From Rhizomucor pusillus (lineage: Eukaryota; Mucoromycota; Mucoromycetes; Mucorales; Lichtheimiaceae): DNA of 64,000 nt. The stretch covers positions 1-64,000 of the forward strand of contig FWWN02000626.1 in assembly GCA_900175165.2 (NCBI GenBank). The letters are read 5' to 3'. Below the pieces are notes generated by a model, which worked only from the letters and a program-made list of their open reading frames with translations, ran no database searches and was not told where the DNA came from. Below are positions 11,759 through 23,574 of this stretch, in pieces. Every line of letters starts with the position of its first letter. Position 1 is the stretch's first letter. Made by a program: the position numbers and the translations under genes.

Positions 11759-12669
11759 GCTTTATTTCCTCAAAGGTCGTCGAGTCGGATCGCGATACAA
11801 CACTAAGAGAACAACACTAAGAAAAAAAGATCGATGCTGTGCCACCAGTGTTCCCGCGTACCGACGATTCTGTATTCCTTTTTTAAGTTTCTGCTATCAT
11901 AAAGTAAAGCATATTACAACTTCACAACTTGCCAGGAACTTTTTTTATAGAAATGATACATTTATAGTAAAGGTTTCCAGTTTTCTTCCACAAGACAATT
12001 CACCTGAATTGTTTGAGTTCTTCCAGTCTTAGCCCTTGTTTCTATTTTTTCAATTAAATGCGTCAACTTGTATAAATTTACGAGTCTCGCCAATACTGTG
12101 TATTTCCTAATCATCGTGTATGGAGCTGACAAAGGTCGACGCGTTGCACATGTGAGCAAATCCGGGCACGGAAGTTACCACAGCAAAACCTTGTTAGATC
12201 TGGTTCCAATAGAATTATGCAACGCCCCAAAAATTGCGCGATATGTCGATGCAAAGCCCCTTTGCGCAATATATTCATGCAAAGCCCTTCGTGCGATCTT
12301 TATGTAATAAAACTATGTCAAAATGAGTGGTACAGCATCAGACTAGCTTCAGAGAGGTCGGCTCTATTAGCAGTGACAGACAAAAGTAAGGAAAAAGATG
12401 ATTGAAAAGCAATCAAGAGAGAAAAGATAATAATCCAAATACAATCCTCTATCCCTATTCCTATTCATAATAATGTACGATATTCGACGGTATACCTGGC
12501 AACGCTTTATGCTCACATCAGCATGTTTCACCAACTCAGCCATGTTCTCTTACGCTATGCCTTTTTGTTTCTAGTCAAAACTTTTCATGACCGCCCGGGT
12601 CAGGCATAGTCGCTGGCAAGACATTTTCCCAAGTAGCAATGAACAAGTGTAGTTTCATCACCACAAAGC
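11759..12669. other. gene-free interval
   Basis: No gene is recognised. A minus-strand stretch at about 11962-12159 is open for 65 codons without similarity I can name. Two short near-copies of ATGCAAAGCCC occur around 12250 and 12280. Confidence 0.45.
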
Positions 12670-12730
12670 GAAATCAAACATACACATTGATGACGACGAG
12701 GTACCTCTCACGGTCGATACCTCTTCTTTA
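12670..12730 (+). repeat. right arm of the ~60-bp inverted repeat
   Basis: Partner of 9755-9812 in opposite orientation, about 85-90 percent identical by eye. The surrounding frame reads RNQTYT, then LSRS and PLLY, in both arms once oriented alike. The arms may therefore be pieces of a once-coding repeat. Confidence 0.85.
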
Positions 12731-13130
12731 TTTTTATTCAGGGTGCGCCAAAAGGGCTGCACCATTGCTATCCTTCAAATCAAAAAACTGCAAAATCTAT
12801 AGTTTTTTTGTAAGATGTCTATTCAGGTGTGGCATTTTGCCAACACCTATTGACACAATAAAAATAACCAGAGAAGTCTGTGCATTAGCACATTAGCTGC
12901 TACTGTTCTTCGACGATCTTATGTATCATCCCAATCGCTTTGATAGCAACGACTGTGGGCTGAAATGGCCAAATTGCTAGGAGAGTGCATGCTCGGAGAT
13001 GGTGAACAGTTAGAGTCGTTTTCCATTAATTAATATATAAGGAAAACTGAACCGAATCTATCCGTCGCCTGCGTGATGCACTGGTATTTGATTTATGCAA
13101 CCCAAAGGCTCTGCACACCAATGTCCAAAG

Positions 13131-13539
13131 TTACTTGCGCGGACATTGCCAGAGGAAGTGCTCTTGAAAATCAATATCTCCACAGAAAGAGCAGCGTTGA
13201 TCTTCAAATTTTCTGGGAAGCAAGGAATGTAGCCGTGAGCGGCAGGGCAGCCTACTATGATACATTCGATAAACAATTGTTCGTGCAGCATGTGGAACAG
13301 CTATCTTCCAGAATTTGGACCACTGTCTGACTGCGGCTCGAGGGTATGATGCAGGGAGATCCGTTAGTGGAGGAAGCTGATGGTATCGGTATTCTTTGCG
13401 CGTAATACAAGGTGACCTCGATCTTGGCGTCCGTCCAACGAGACACCAGAGACAGACGCTCAGTAGTGCTAGTCGACGTTGCCGAGATGACTGAGACGAC
13501 ATCAATAGGAGCAAACAACTTGTTCAGTTTCATCCTCAT
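13131..13539 (-). mobile_element. LINE 3'-region fragment (zinc-knuckle part)
   Basis: The minus-strand translation contains FWKIAVPHAARTIVYRMYHS, followed by RCSFCGD and EHFLWQCPRK. This C-x2-C...H...C pattern with the preceding PHxARTxxYR motif is typical of the C-terminal part of Mucoromycota LINE polyproteins. The frame stops just after CPRK and no RT precedes it on this strand, so it is a truncated, inactive piece inserted opposite to the RT relic at 9.8-10.7 kb. Confidence 0.75.
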
Positions 13540-13857
13540 AAGATAGCAAGTATTGTGCAGGTGGACTATTCTCCAGGATGCGTCGAAAATAGGGCTTGAG
13601 CTGCCATTTACCAGAGTTTAGAGCCACCGCAAAGGCCCGTACTTTATGACCGAGGTAGACTGTTCTCGACAATAATGTAAACGTAACTGACCACCCTGAG
13701 CGCTACAAACGTAGGCATGTTTGACGGGAGCAGTTGACCATAATGGCAATTAGTCGTCGGCGAGCGCGGTTCCTCGTTCTATGCAAACAGCTGACAAAGG
13801 TATGCAAAATCTATACAGAATTAACGTTTGCTCATTGATTTTTTTACGTATAAAGGT

Positions 13858-14097
13858 CTATTCGGCGATGGAGGCAGCAATCGCATCTGCGGCAACTGCA
13901 TTAGGGTCAAAAGAGACTTCGTCGAAAACATGTCGCCAATGGGCTTTCCATATCAATGCGATCGTACATGCTACGATATGGGTCCATTCTAGGTTGAAGT
14001 GCGGAAGAACCTTATAAGTGATACGGACGTTCAGAATATCTCGACAGGCCAGAGATCTTTGCTGAGTTAAGAATTTTTGACATACTTGTGAGACCAA
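13858..14097 (-). mobile_element. LINE terminal fragment
   Basis: The minus-strand frame has IALIWKAHWRHVFDEVSFDP, which resembles the extreme C-terminus of LINE polyproteins of this group, where an IWxxHWxxxFD motif follows the zinc knuckle. Here it lies upstream of the zinc-knuckle piece instead of downstream. The two pieces are therefore rearranged or come from different insertions. Confidence 0.6.
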
Positions 14098-14484
14098 ATG
14101 ATCGACTTCAACGGACAGGTGTTTGCTTGATGGTAAGTGGTCAAAAGGGACCTTTGTGCGAATATCTCTTACTAATTACCAATTTTCTATTTCCGCAGTG
14201 ACCAAATCTTTCCTCAAAATGAAGTACCTCTCTGTCTTTTTACCCATTTCTCGCTACTACGTCTCATCACATTCGTCACCAGTACACTCTTTACCACCAT
14301 GATTGCACGTCAATTCTGCAATTGTCATTTTCAGAAGATTTCAAGTCCCTGGAAGGGTTTGAAGGGCCTGTCATTCGGGTGTCAGCGAGGAGTAGTAGGC
14401 TGAAGCTGGGAATTCCAAGAACATATACTCGCTACATATCACTGCGCTCAAACTGGATAATACGGAAACACTTAGGAAAAGACA

Positions 14485-15088
14485 TCAGACCAAGAAATCG
14501 ACTATTGCGAAGGGTTGCTCGCTGTATACGGGATTGCTATTTTGAGACGCGACCTGGAAAAATACCAGCAAATTCCTGATTTTCGCTCCAAAAAGATTAT
14601 CACAAAGACCCGCAATGCACACAATCATCCGCCTATGAAGAACAATAAAATTGCATTGTCTCTCAGCATCCTGTCCGCAATCGTACCTCAAGTTTGCATA
14701 GACGGATTTTCGAGACTGTGCAGCAGCGCATGCGCACCCTTCAGCTCGATCGACGTGGACTAGACATTGAAACATAAATTCCTGCTTACTGACGATCATC
14801 CCGTGACCATTGAATACAATGTAGCCGTGGAAGATATATGATAAACACGTGCAACGTCAATGACGAGACGCTCATGGGATAACCAATCTTGTTTATTAGT
14901 GTCATGCTTAGCTTCGCAAGTCCGGCAAATGCATCTGCAAAACGCGACTTTAATTTTCGTAAATACAGTACTCCAACATCCCCTGACTCGATCGTTAGGT
15001 ACTTGGCCTCAAACGGCAAAGGGACCAAAGAAATAAACGCCATCCAGAACGTTCTTAATGCAGCTGCTCCGTCTGGCTTGTTGTGATA
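14485..15088 (-). pseudogene. unidentified decayed coding region
   Basis: On the minus strand 15088-14786 is open and coding-like: it includes FWMAFISLVPLPFEAKYLTI and a FADAFAGLAKLSMTLINK helix. A second open stretch (14799-14485) follows in another frame. The residue mix and length look like a former protein, perhaps from a transposable element, but I cannot name the family. The remaining sequence from 14098 to 15451 holds nothing else I can support. Confidence 0.35.
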
Positions 15089-15451
15089 GCAATCGTCTGC
15101 ATATTATGCTCTAGAAGTATGGATCGACTAGAGAAGTTAAACGACATAATTTTTCCACTGCCGTGGTTCCAGGATGCCATTTCAATACGATACTTTCTCG
15201 TTAAATATATAATAGGAAATGGAAATATACGAGCAAATGTTAAACAAAAGGTGAATCATCGTCGAAGTAGCCAGTAGAACTCCTTAAAGGCTGCTCATTT
15301 TCGCATTATCCTCTTTGACTTATGCGTTCGAGAATTTCTACCTGGCTACACTTAAAATCGTTTGCAAGCCATGCATGAGCAAACAATGAGCAAATTTATC
15401 TAATTTCAGCCTTTGGGCTGACATCTCTCCGCGTATCAAATCGTCAGTCCT

Positions 15452-16380
15452 ATGCCTCCTGCCTCCTCTTTGATTCCTAAAGGATCAAATCTCTATGAGA
15501 TCCTCGGTGTCACACGTGAAGATGCAACCGAAAAGCTGATCAAATCGCAGTATCGAAAGCTTGCACTCAAGTTTCATCCTGATAAGCAATCTGCGAATGC
15601 AACTGAAGATGAGAAACGGGAAGCAACGGAAGCTTTTCAGAGACTCGGTCTAGCATACACAATACTGAGCGATCCGGCAAAGAAAGCAACGTACGATCGA
15701 ACAGGACGTATAGCTGACGATACATTTGATGATGAAAAAGACTGGACTGCCTACTTTAAAGAACTTTGGACTGGCGTTGTTAACGCAGAGACGATCGAGG
15801 TGCAAACTGCAAAGTACCAAGGTATGCTCACAATGTTCCTTGGAATTAAAATCATTTTGCCTACTTGTGTTTTGCAGGCTCTGAAGAAGAAAAAGAAGAC
15901 GTCTTAAAATTCTACGATCGATGCAAAGGCAACATGGATAAAATACTCACATTCGTCGAATGCAGCAAAGCAAAAGATGGTGAGCGGTTTGCAGAGATCA
16001 TCCAAGAAGCCATTCGTGCAAAGAAAGTTCCACGCTACCCAGCTTTCGCTCGCACAACAACAGCTGAAGCTCATCGGAAGCGAATAGAGGAAGAAGAGCG
16101 CAGGGAGAAGCAATGGGACGAACAGCAGAAAAAAAGGTGTCAATCGAGCGATAACAAAGAGGACTCTCTACAGGCTCTGATTGCGGCAAGACAGAAAGAT
16201 CGTGCATCCAGATTGGATGCAGTCATTGATTCTATCGCTAGCAAAGAAAAGAGTAAATCGAAGAAGCGAAAGCATGACGAGTTGGATGGACCAGACAATT
16301 TGCCCTCGGAAGAAGAGTTTCAACGCATACAGGCTGAGCTCACAAAGAACAAGAACAAGAACAAGAAGACTGTGAAATAA
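15452..16380 (+). CDS. DnaJ-domain protein, DNAJC9 type
   Basis: Two exons, 15452-15821 and 15878-16380, join to 873 nt (290 residues). The J domain occupies residues about 13-85 and contains the diagnostic HPD in KFHPDKQ, preceded by NLYEILGV and followed by YTILSDPAKKATYD. The middle region (FYDRCKGNMDKI) matches the DNAJC9 segment after the J domain. The C-terminal third is highly charged, with a Lys-rich NKNKNKK tail that could act as a nuclear or nucleic-acid binding tail. Human DNAJC9 is an Hsp70 co-chaperone that also binds histones H3-H4; the same is inferred here. The intron of 56 nt has GTATG...TTGCAG borders. The gene stands alone after a transposon-rich stretch. Confidence 0.88.
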
Positions 16381-17021
16381 GCGTAAAGTTGTTGAGATGA
16401 TGTACATATTTGCAAAACTAAATAAACCCGCACCCATTCCCTTGTATCTAGGCTGTTTTTTATCTGTCTTCGCCGTGGACAACAAAGAAAAATTTCCCCT
16501 AAGTGATTGACTTATGACGGAGCACTCACCACTACATGCTCAATTCGAAGCTACACCATTTCCAAATAATCTTTTGCGTTTAGAAAAGGACTCATACGCC
16601 GCTCGAGATGATATATTTCTGAGGTCTGTGGAAGAATCTTTAGACTCATTTGGAGCTTTCCTTTGCGAATACAGAAATTTGATGCAAACGAGCTTGGTAC
16701 TTTACGTAAATTTGAAAGCTGTTCTAGTTGCATGATAAGAGCAGCCGTTTCATGATATCAGGCACACTGCGCACCATTTGCGAGGGTGATGAGCTAAGGA
16801 AGTTCTATAGGCAAACTGTTTATCGAATCAATGCCTGATTTCAAAGTATCCAAATGCAGTCTAGATTGCCTCTTTTATACTTTTGCTATTGAAAACGCTG
16901 TAAATTGCAAGTTTCCAGGCTTTCCGGTAAGTCTTCCCCGGAACCCGACTGACGATGATGAACTCCGAACAGAGACAACTTTAAAAATGGATGGCCTGAC
17001 ATTTGTCTTTTCTTCCACACC
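16381..17021. other. gene-free interval
   Basis: A 73-codon plus-strand open stretch (16514-16735) is present but has no recognisable features. I see no other gene. The distal part is the promoter region of the GDSL esterase. Confidence 0.5.
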
Positions 17022-18388
17022 ATGCGTCTTGTTCAATCTGTTGCTCTATGTACATTCTTCATCGCTCAGCAATGTCTGGCATCAGGTGTGAAAAATCTAG
17101 TTGTCTTTGGCGATTCCTACTCTGGTAGCACTTGCTTTTTCGCGACAAGAGATCTGACACGATACTAAGACAAAGGTTCGTAGATACCGGGAATATGCAA
17201 AAGCTGAGTAACGGTCCTCTATGGAGCGAATCGCTGGCTGTTGGATGGAACGCTTCACTCTACAGTTTTGCATTTGATGGCGCAGTATGCGACAATGATT
17301 TATTTGGAAAAGACGATACAGCAATGCCGAGCATTAAGGATCAAGTAGAAATGTATTACAGCCAAAAGATGGACCTTAAACCGGAAGAGACTGTGTACGC
17401 CTTTTGGATTGGCATGAATGATATTGAGCGAGCATTTGCCCTGGACAATGCAACAACCATGTGGAGTCAAGTCGTGGATTGTCTCAGCAACCAAATGGTA
17501 TGACATTTTGAATCCCCAGTCCATCCCGGAGACTTATTCATCACCTGATTTACTTGTAGCGTAATGTTCGCAAAGTTTTTGGTAGCAACAGATTTCTCGT
17601 TCTAAATATACCACCGCTTGATTTGCTTCCGTACTACGCCAAGTCAGAAATAGCAGCAACCCGAGGAAAAGCCGCAACTGAATTCAATGCCCTTCTGTCC
17701 CGACATGTCATCAACCTAAACAAACACCACCAGTCCTTGGAAATGGATCTCATCGACGTCCACGCTATGCTACAAGATATCGTAGAATCCCCGGACCAGT
17801 TTGGATTCAAAGATGCCACACATGCTTATTGGGATGCATGTCAGGGTCGGTGCACGGATAAAATTGACGACTATGTATGGTGGGACAAGGCGCATTTGAC
17901 AGGAGGCAAGTGATGGTCTCTGTCTATAAAGGAAAGTGCGTCTAACATTGGATTCAGGTGCTCATCGTGCCATTGCAAACGATATCCTCCTATCTGGATC
18001 GCTGGAACCGGCTGTCTCGTTAAAATCCCCGTCTGAAGTTGAAGAATTGATTGCATCCGACGACCGTTTCCGTTCGCCGAAATATTCTCCACAATTCAGC
18101 ACCGGTGCTGTCGAGAAGGCTGTCCAGGAGGCAGTCGCCAGCAAGACTGCGGAAACTTCAACGTCCAGCCCGGAAGATTGGTCTGAAGAGACTGACAAAG
18201 AGGACAACACCTCATCTGGACGCATCTACTTTGCGTTGATGATCATTGCGCTGTTCTGCATTGCGTTTGTATGGTTTACTCGACGCAAATCCCGCAAGAG
18301 CAACCTCTTTGCATTGTCCAATCTAGTGAAAAGCTCAAATAGTCGCGGTCGCTTCGTTCCTTTACGTACAGTTGAAACATCCGCGTAA
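17022..18388 (+). CDS. secretory GDSL/SGNH esterase with C-terminal membrane anchor
   Basis: Exons 17022-17124, 17184-17497, 17560-17905 and 17958-18388 join to 1194 nt (397 residues). A signal peptide covers residues about 1-21. Block I is VVFGDSYSDTGN with the nucleophilic Ser. FWIGMNDI supplies the block III Asn, and DYVWWDKAHLT supplies the Asp-x-x-His pair. Near residues 344-361 a hydrophobic helix (ALMIIALFCIAFVWF) is followed by RRKSRK, a type I membrane anchor with a basic cytosolic side. The enzyme should hydrolyse ester bonds outside the membrane; the substrate cannot be told. The third intron begins GCAAGT, a GC-AG intron, and using it restores the TGGAHR block. Converges on the 121-aa gene (259 bases between stops). 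Confidence 0.88.
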
Positions 18389-18647
18389 CCTTTTCCCTCC
18401 ACCGTCTTCACCTCTCACGCGCTATGTATCCATTCGTAATCAATATACCATATCCATTTTTTGCATAGAATCCTGTTATGTTATGTATTTCGATGCTTTG
18501 ATACTGCCACATCTATATGGCTCCTCGCGGTCAATTTTATACTTTAGTGTCCACACAAAACAATGGAACGAGGCTGGAAGATTCATAATGCGTATGGGAA
18601 TTGTTTTATAATATATTGACGGCAGTTATATGAGGGATTGGGACAAA

Positions 18648-19256
18648 TCAGTTGATCCATATGTCTCTCGGGAAATGTGGAAGAGGCAATCGGCCTATGT
18701 AGGACTCTGCCTAAGACCGATAGGCGTCCGAGTACAGAGAGGATTCTCTTTCTGAGATAAGGAACGCATACCATGTAGTCTTGCTTGAAGATGGCATGGT
18801 TCAGGCCATCCTTTTCCATCTCCATCTGCTCCTTGGCCCTAAAGAAATTGTATGAACATATAGTAAGAAAAAGCGAGTAATCCATAGATACATTCCGTTT
18901 GCAACCCATCTGAGGAGTCGAAAGTGACATCCAGAAGGTCTGCGAGGTTCTTGTAAACGAATTTATCCTCGAGCTTAGACGCTGACACACGCTTCTCAAA
19001 CCGTAAACAGCTACGGGAACTACTGGGTACAGGATGGATGTTAGGTTTAGGCTGACTTACGCCCTGTGCAATTCGCGAACGCAAGGGACCTTTTTCCTTG
19101 TGATTTTTCTCTTTGATGGCTCGTAATCTTATTCTGCACGATAGTCAGCAACGATAGCCGTAAATACATCAATAATATCTACTTTTGACTTGTGACAAGC
19201 AACGAAGCAGTTCTGGAAACAAAGTTGCGAATCTGGAACGACGAAGTTTGGGACAT
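18648..19256 (-). CDS. 121-aa basic protein, possibly mitochondrial, unrecognised
   Basis: Five short exons on the minus strand (19256-19183, 19133-19061, 18994-18906, 18838-18772, 18710-18648) join to 366 nt. The N-terminus MSQTSSFQIRNFVSRTAS is rich in Ser, Thr and Arg with no acidic residue, the look of a mitochondrial presequence. A basic stretch (RLRAIKEKNHKEKG) follows, then KLEDKFVYKNLADLLDVTF and a charged helix ending LPHFPRDIWIN. I do not recognise the family; a mitochondrial ribosomal or assembly factor is one possibility. The donor of intron 3 (GG before GTTGCA) and the acceptor of intron 2 were picked by frame closure, so exon borders are less certain than the existence of the gene. 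Confidence 0.55.
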
Positions 19257-20157
19257 GTTGGTTTGAATGTCCAAACCAACTCCGTGGTGATCAGTGCATA
19301 GTTGCTGCGCTTGAGGTCGGCACAACAATATGCCGACCCCTACGCTGCGGTTAACACTGATATGCCCATTTCTACGCAGAAGAGTTGGAAATGGTAATGT
19401 GTTGAATCGCAATCTTAAACTGCTCCTGTGCTTGTTCAAGGTCCGGATACTCGAACTGTTCGCAGAACTCATGACGGTCCACTTATAACTGAAACGTCTC
19501 TTCAGGCAATAAAAGATTCCGATATGCATTGGAAAATATTTGGGCTCCGCGCAGACAAATATGTAGTGGACTTGGACAGAGTAATCGTGTTGCTGCTGAA
19601 GGAGGGGATTGAGATTTTGCTTGGCATGCATTATAAGTAAGGTAAAGAAAAAGGCAGGGAAAGGCGATAAACGTGTGACAAAGGGATTTAAAGCGCTTAC
19701 AAATGGGGACAATCAAATACAAAGGTCTCTCCTATTATATGCAATTGAACACAGACAGGTTGGGATACAAAGAAATTGCTTTGCTTTATCGTTATTGCAT
19801 AGCATTAATTGATGTCTTTTAAGCATCTTCAATTCGAAATCATGCTTTTCTGCGGTAAACCACATTCTCGCACCTCGTATTTAGTAGTGTGGATATATGG
19901 ATCATTTATTATGGTCATCCTCGTGTAACAGACCCAAGATTGGTTTGCGAAAGTGACTGTACGTAGCTAATACAATGAGCGAGTCTGCTGAGCTGCCGGC
20001 AACCGAATGACATGGGACTTCAAACCGTACAGAAGCAATATTTGAAAAAGGGTTAGCAAGAAAGTGTATGTATCTACAAGATCAAAAGTCTAATCGCAAA
20101 AGTGTGAATAGCTTTAGGCATTTATGTAGAGAACGCTACACGCAACTGTCTAAGCCT
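19257..20157. other. interval without a supported gene
   Basis: A plus-strand stretch at 19428-19640 is open and reads DKYVVDLDRVIVLLLKEG, which looks like part of a protein, but neither start nor family is visible. It could be transposon debris. The rest shows nothing. Confidence 0.4.
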
Positions 20158-20610
20158 CTATGTGGATGTTGTCGCTACAGCTACCGAAGAGTGTTGTGTA
20201 CTTTGAGAATATCGAGTCGTGTATTTCACTTGCGGCAGGATAAATGCGTTGCCAATCCAAACAACCATTCCTGTTATGATCAATAAAAAGACGATCATGC
20301 CGACAATACCCAATACAACGCGTCCATATTGACTCGTTCTTCTTCGTCGACGCAGCCAATCTGACTGTCCTTGGACTGTTGGATTGACTTTTGTTGCCAC
20401 GGAGCTGACGGATTCACCCGCTACTGCGGTGCTTGAAGAAGATGAGTTGGTGCTCGAGTTGCTGGCACTGTAAGGATAATAATAATATTCGCGAGGCGCT
20501 TCGGGAGGCAGCATATCGTATGCTCGATGATGTCCATGTGCTGCTTCTGGGCGTACAAGAAAAGATGGACAGGAGACAGACCGAGGATCTTTTGGAATTT
20601 GTTGATCCAT
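20158..20610 (-). CDS. hypothetical single-pass membrane protein (150 aa)
   Basis: An intronless frame of 150 residues. The N-terminal ~60 residues are Pro/His/Tyr-rich and include a YYYYP run, followed by a Ser/Thr-rich stretch. A basic RRRRR cluster (about residues 87-91) is followed by one transmembrane helix (VVLGIVGMIVFLLIITGMVV, about 98-117) and a short Ser/Thr tail. By the positive-inside rule the N-terminal part should be cytosolic. No family is recognised. Length, composition and a clear membrane segment support a real gene, though there are no splice signals to confirm it. Confidence 0.5.
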   Translation of the reverse strand: MDQQIPKDPRSVSCPSFLVRPEAAHGHHRAYDMLPPEAPREYYYYPYSASNSSTNSSSSSTAVAGESVSSVATKVNPTVQGQSDWLRRRRRTSQYGRVVLGIVGMIVFLLIITGMVVWIGNAFILPQVKYTTRYSQSTQHSSVAVATTST

Positions 20611-22859
20611 AGTTTGTTTGAAACGAAGAAGGTCTGTGAGTTCGGATTTTCGCTACATTGGCTTTTCCTATCCGGTTATTGTCCTAGGTAAAACATTTGA
20701 AACAAATCTCGCGCATTTTTCAAGCAGATCAGAGATCTGCACGTCACAATTGATTCCAAACCTCATCGACGAATCATCAGTCATCGACGGTAGGACCTTG
20801 AAAAAATGGTGCGGCATAAAGCCTGTCTTTTAATGCACCTGTCAGTGTTGTCAAAGTATAACAATCATAGCACGGCTCCAGTAGGCTCAGATGCACACTT
20901 TGGAGGCGTGGTTGCTATGCTAGCTTTCCTGCGCCTTTTGTCTCTCTTTGAGTCTGCGGGTTAAGTAGGATGGTTTTGTGTGATGACAAACGACTCTCAA
21001 TCTCCAGGGAGGACCCATGGGACTCTACTCACCTAATATTACCAAGTGTCTACCTTGAATGGATTGAAAAGTGCAAACTGTAAGAATATGCTACAATTAA
21101 GTAGGAATTTTCAAAGGCTTTTGGATTTTCTTTTTCGGCCTGTTTGCTTTTCAACGCGATCAAGAAAGGTCAGAAGGTGGACGATGCCACGATACCAATT
21201 TTATGTGAAGCTCATGGCATGAAGCCGAGAGATACAGCAAGATCCGTGTTTGTACAGCCGCTGCGCTACATCGTGCAAGTACTGGAGGCACTGGACCAGG
21301 AAGACGGACTACCAGAAAATCGGCGGATTGTGATATAGTTTGGCAAAACCACAACTGAACTCACGCAAGGTCGGCCATATTGTCTCAATCGAGAAATGAC
21401 ATTTGCAGGAACACGTATGGCGCTTTCACTGTGATAACACTGCAAGACGCATAAAATATCTTCCAGCAAGATGACACCTTGCTGGCCGTCAGGTCAGGCA
21501 AAGGAGAGAAGCGGAACGAAGAGCAGACCCTGACTTCTGATGTTGACGGTGGATGCCATATGCACTTGTAACAATCTATCATAGAATAGAAGCTTTTCAT
21601 CAGCTTAAGCCATACACCACTACCAAGCATCACCTTCCTCCGTTAATGACCTACATTGCACATTTAGGCAGCCTCCAGCAAGGTGTCATCTTGCTCGGTC
21701 TTATCGGACAAAAGACAGAAGCAGGACAAATACGGTCATTGCTTTGCAAGGAATCATGCAAAGGCGGAACAAGGGTAAAAGCCTGTCTCACTGCGGATGA
21801 AGCAACGACAGTCGAAATTCTGTGCATGTGACTTTTGATGGCACAACCAGTGCCATTTATACATATTTTACGCAGTATATGTCGAGCACGGCAGGCAACT
21901 TCTTAATCATTCATGACGATTTTTTGCGCAATAAGCACGTATAAGAATTTCACCTCGGTTTATTCTCACATTTTACAATTTTTAAGGTCGAATGATCCCA
22001 TCGAGTTCTAGGGATATTGTATTGGTAGCCTATCTATTCGTGCACGCCGCAAGTTAGTTCTACAGTATCGATCAGTTACGATTCGGCGTCAAACGCAAGC
22101 TAAATCACGAAAGTCCATCAAGGGTATGAGATTTCATTATGATAACAAGCATTTTCGCTCTGGCTTGGCTCAAGGACGAAATATTGCTTGCGCTCGGAAA
22201 AAGAACGCAACACAACTCGCTCGCTGCACGAGCTCGCCAAATCCCAAACCTCTATGTTTTCAACTAGAAAAGGTGACGATGACAATGTCGGGTGTTTGGA
22301 AAAATATAGCCAATCTGATAAAGATATGTTCCCCTTAGTGGTAATACATCTATTCCAGTATCTGGTGCAACTGAGCTGCCGGTAGCCATGTCGATGGATC
22401 ATAGAGCCAGTGCGGTGCAGATATATACTTCCTGAGAATCTTGCTGCAGGTGTATTGTCGGGAAACTATCTCATTAATGCAACTCGGAGAATTCAACTCC
22501 AGTTGTCAGCATCGAAAAGCGACCCTGAAGACTTGTCAATGACAGGATATGAATGCAGCATCAAACCGAATTTTAAGCTACCATGTCACCATTATTTGAA
22601 GCAGTTGGAAGATAAAACAGATATACTGTCATTAATAGATCGAAGATGACTCATCAACAAATCGATTGAAACCGACATCTCGACTGCTACTGATATTTGC
22701 CCTATCGACGATAGCTTTTTCGATTCCGGAAATGATACAGCAAGTAAACAGAAGTTAGTTCAACAGATTCTGCAACTCGCGGCAAGAAAAGAAAAGCCTA
22801 CAACAATGCCGCCGAAGACATAAAGAGGCAGACCAAAAGGAACAAAGAGAGGCAAGCTT
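20611..22859. other. decayed interval with short inverted repeat
   Basis: No intact gene. Open stretches at about 21144-21338, 21553-21831 and 22410-22649 look like fragments of former proteins, with no family I can name. A 23-base inverted pair, CCAGCAAGATGACACCTTGC and its complement, lies at 21463-21485 and 21675-21697. This interval leads into the OTU relic and may be part of the same dead element. Confidence 0.45.
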
Positions 22860-23574
22860 TTGACGGAGATAAATGAGGAGAAAGCGAAGAAGAAACTCAA
22901 GACGTATAATACAAAACTGGGCAATAAGATATCACCTGAGAATAAGCGCCTTTATAGTCAAGATATCCTGCCCTTTATGGGTGATTTCATTGAAAAACAA
23001 ATCCTGGTTGAGATGGATGGAAACTGTGATTTTCGAACTATCGCCGTTTGCATCGGCTTACAACAGGACAAATGGCCGGAAGTCAGGAGTGCTTTGCCAG
23101 CGTACCCTCATTACCAAACGAGGAAACCAAGGTGCGTTTGCCAGCGCACTAGGTAACGAAATTCAGGCACGAGAAGAGCATTATGTGTCACTTTGGATGA
23201 ATAGCAAGAGTATCTACAATGAAGTCCTTTATATCACTGATTGGCGCGTAGGAACAGCACCTCCTGAAAAGTGGATGTTGATGTCGCATTTTGGTCCCGC
23301 TATAGCTAAGGCTTTCCAACGGGCAGTATACTTTTTTAGTGAAGCTGTCAACAGTACCTTTTTGCCTGACAATGTATCTTTCAAAACTCACCTACCTATC
23401 AGTTTTTATTTCGAACAAAACAAGTCCAATTTCGAGCCACTCCAACCGAAAACAGATGCTTCCATTCCACCTATTGCAGAGTCATGGTTCAAGGCCCGTC
23501 AATTTCAAGCTGTCCTTTGGAAAACCCTTTTGGAAGATAGGATTAACAAATTTGAAGAGCTAAAAAGTATATGA
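22860..23574 (+). pseudogene. OTU-type cysteine protease relic, transposon-associated
   Basis: Reading frames shift once. The first part (about 22860-23156) has the OTU signature DGNC within VEMDGNCDFRTIAVCIG, with the active-site Asp and Cys. The continuation in another frame to 23574 has EIQAREEHYVSLWMN and ends at a stop. The OTU catalytic His was not identified. The frameshift lies near 23090-23140, so one intact domain cannot be made. OTU domains of this type are repeated in Mucoromycota genomes and often accompany DNA transposons; the link here is inferred from the decayed surroundings. Confidence 0.65.

Noticed and set aside
16514..16735. 73-codon plus-strand frame as a gene
   Set aside because: No signal peptide, domain, splice or promoter evidence.
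19179..19712. 177-codon minus-strand frame
   Set aside because: Covers the first exon and the promoter of the 121-aa gene; composition is not protein-like over most of its length.
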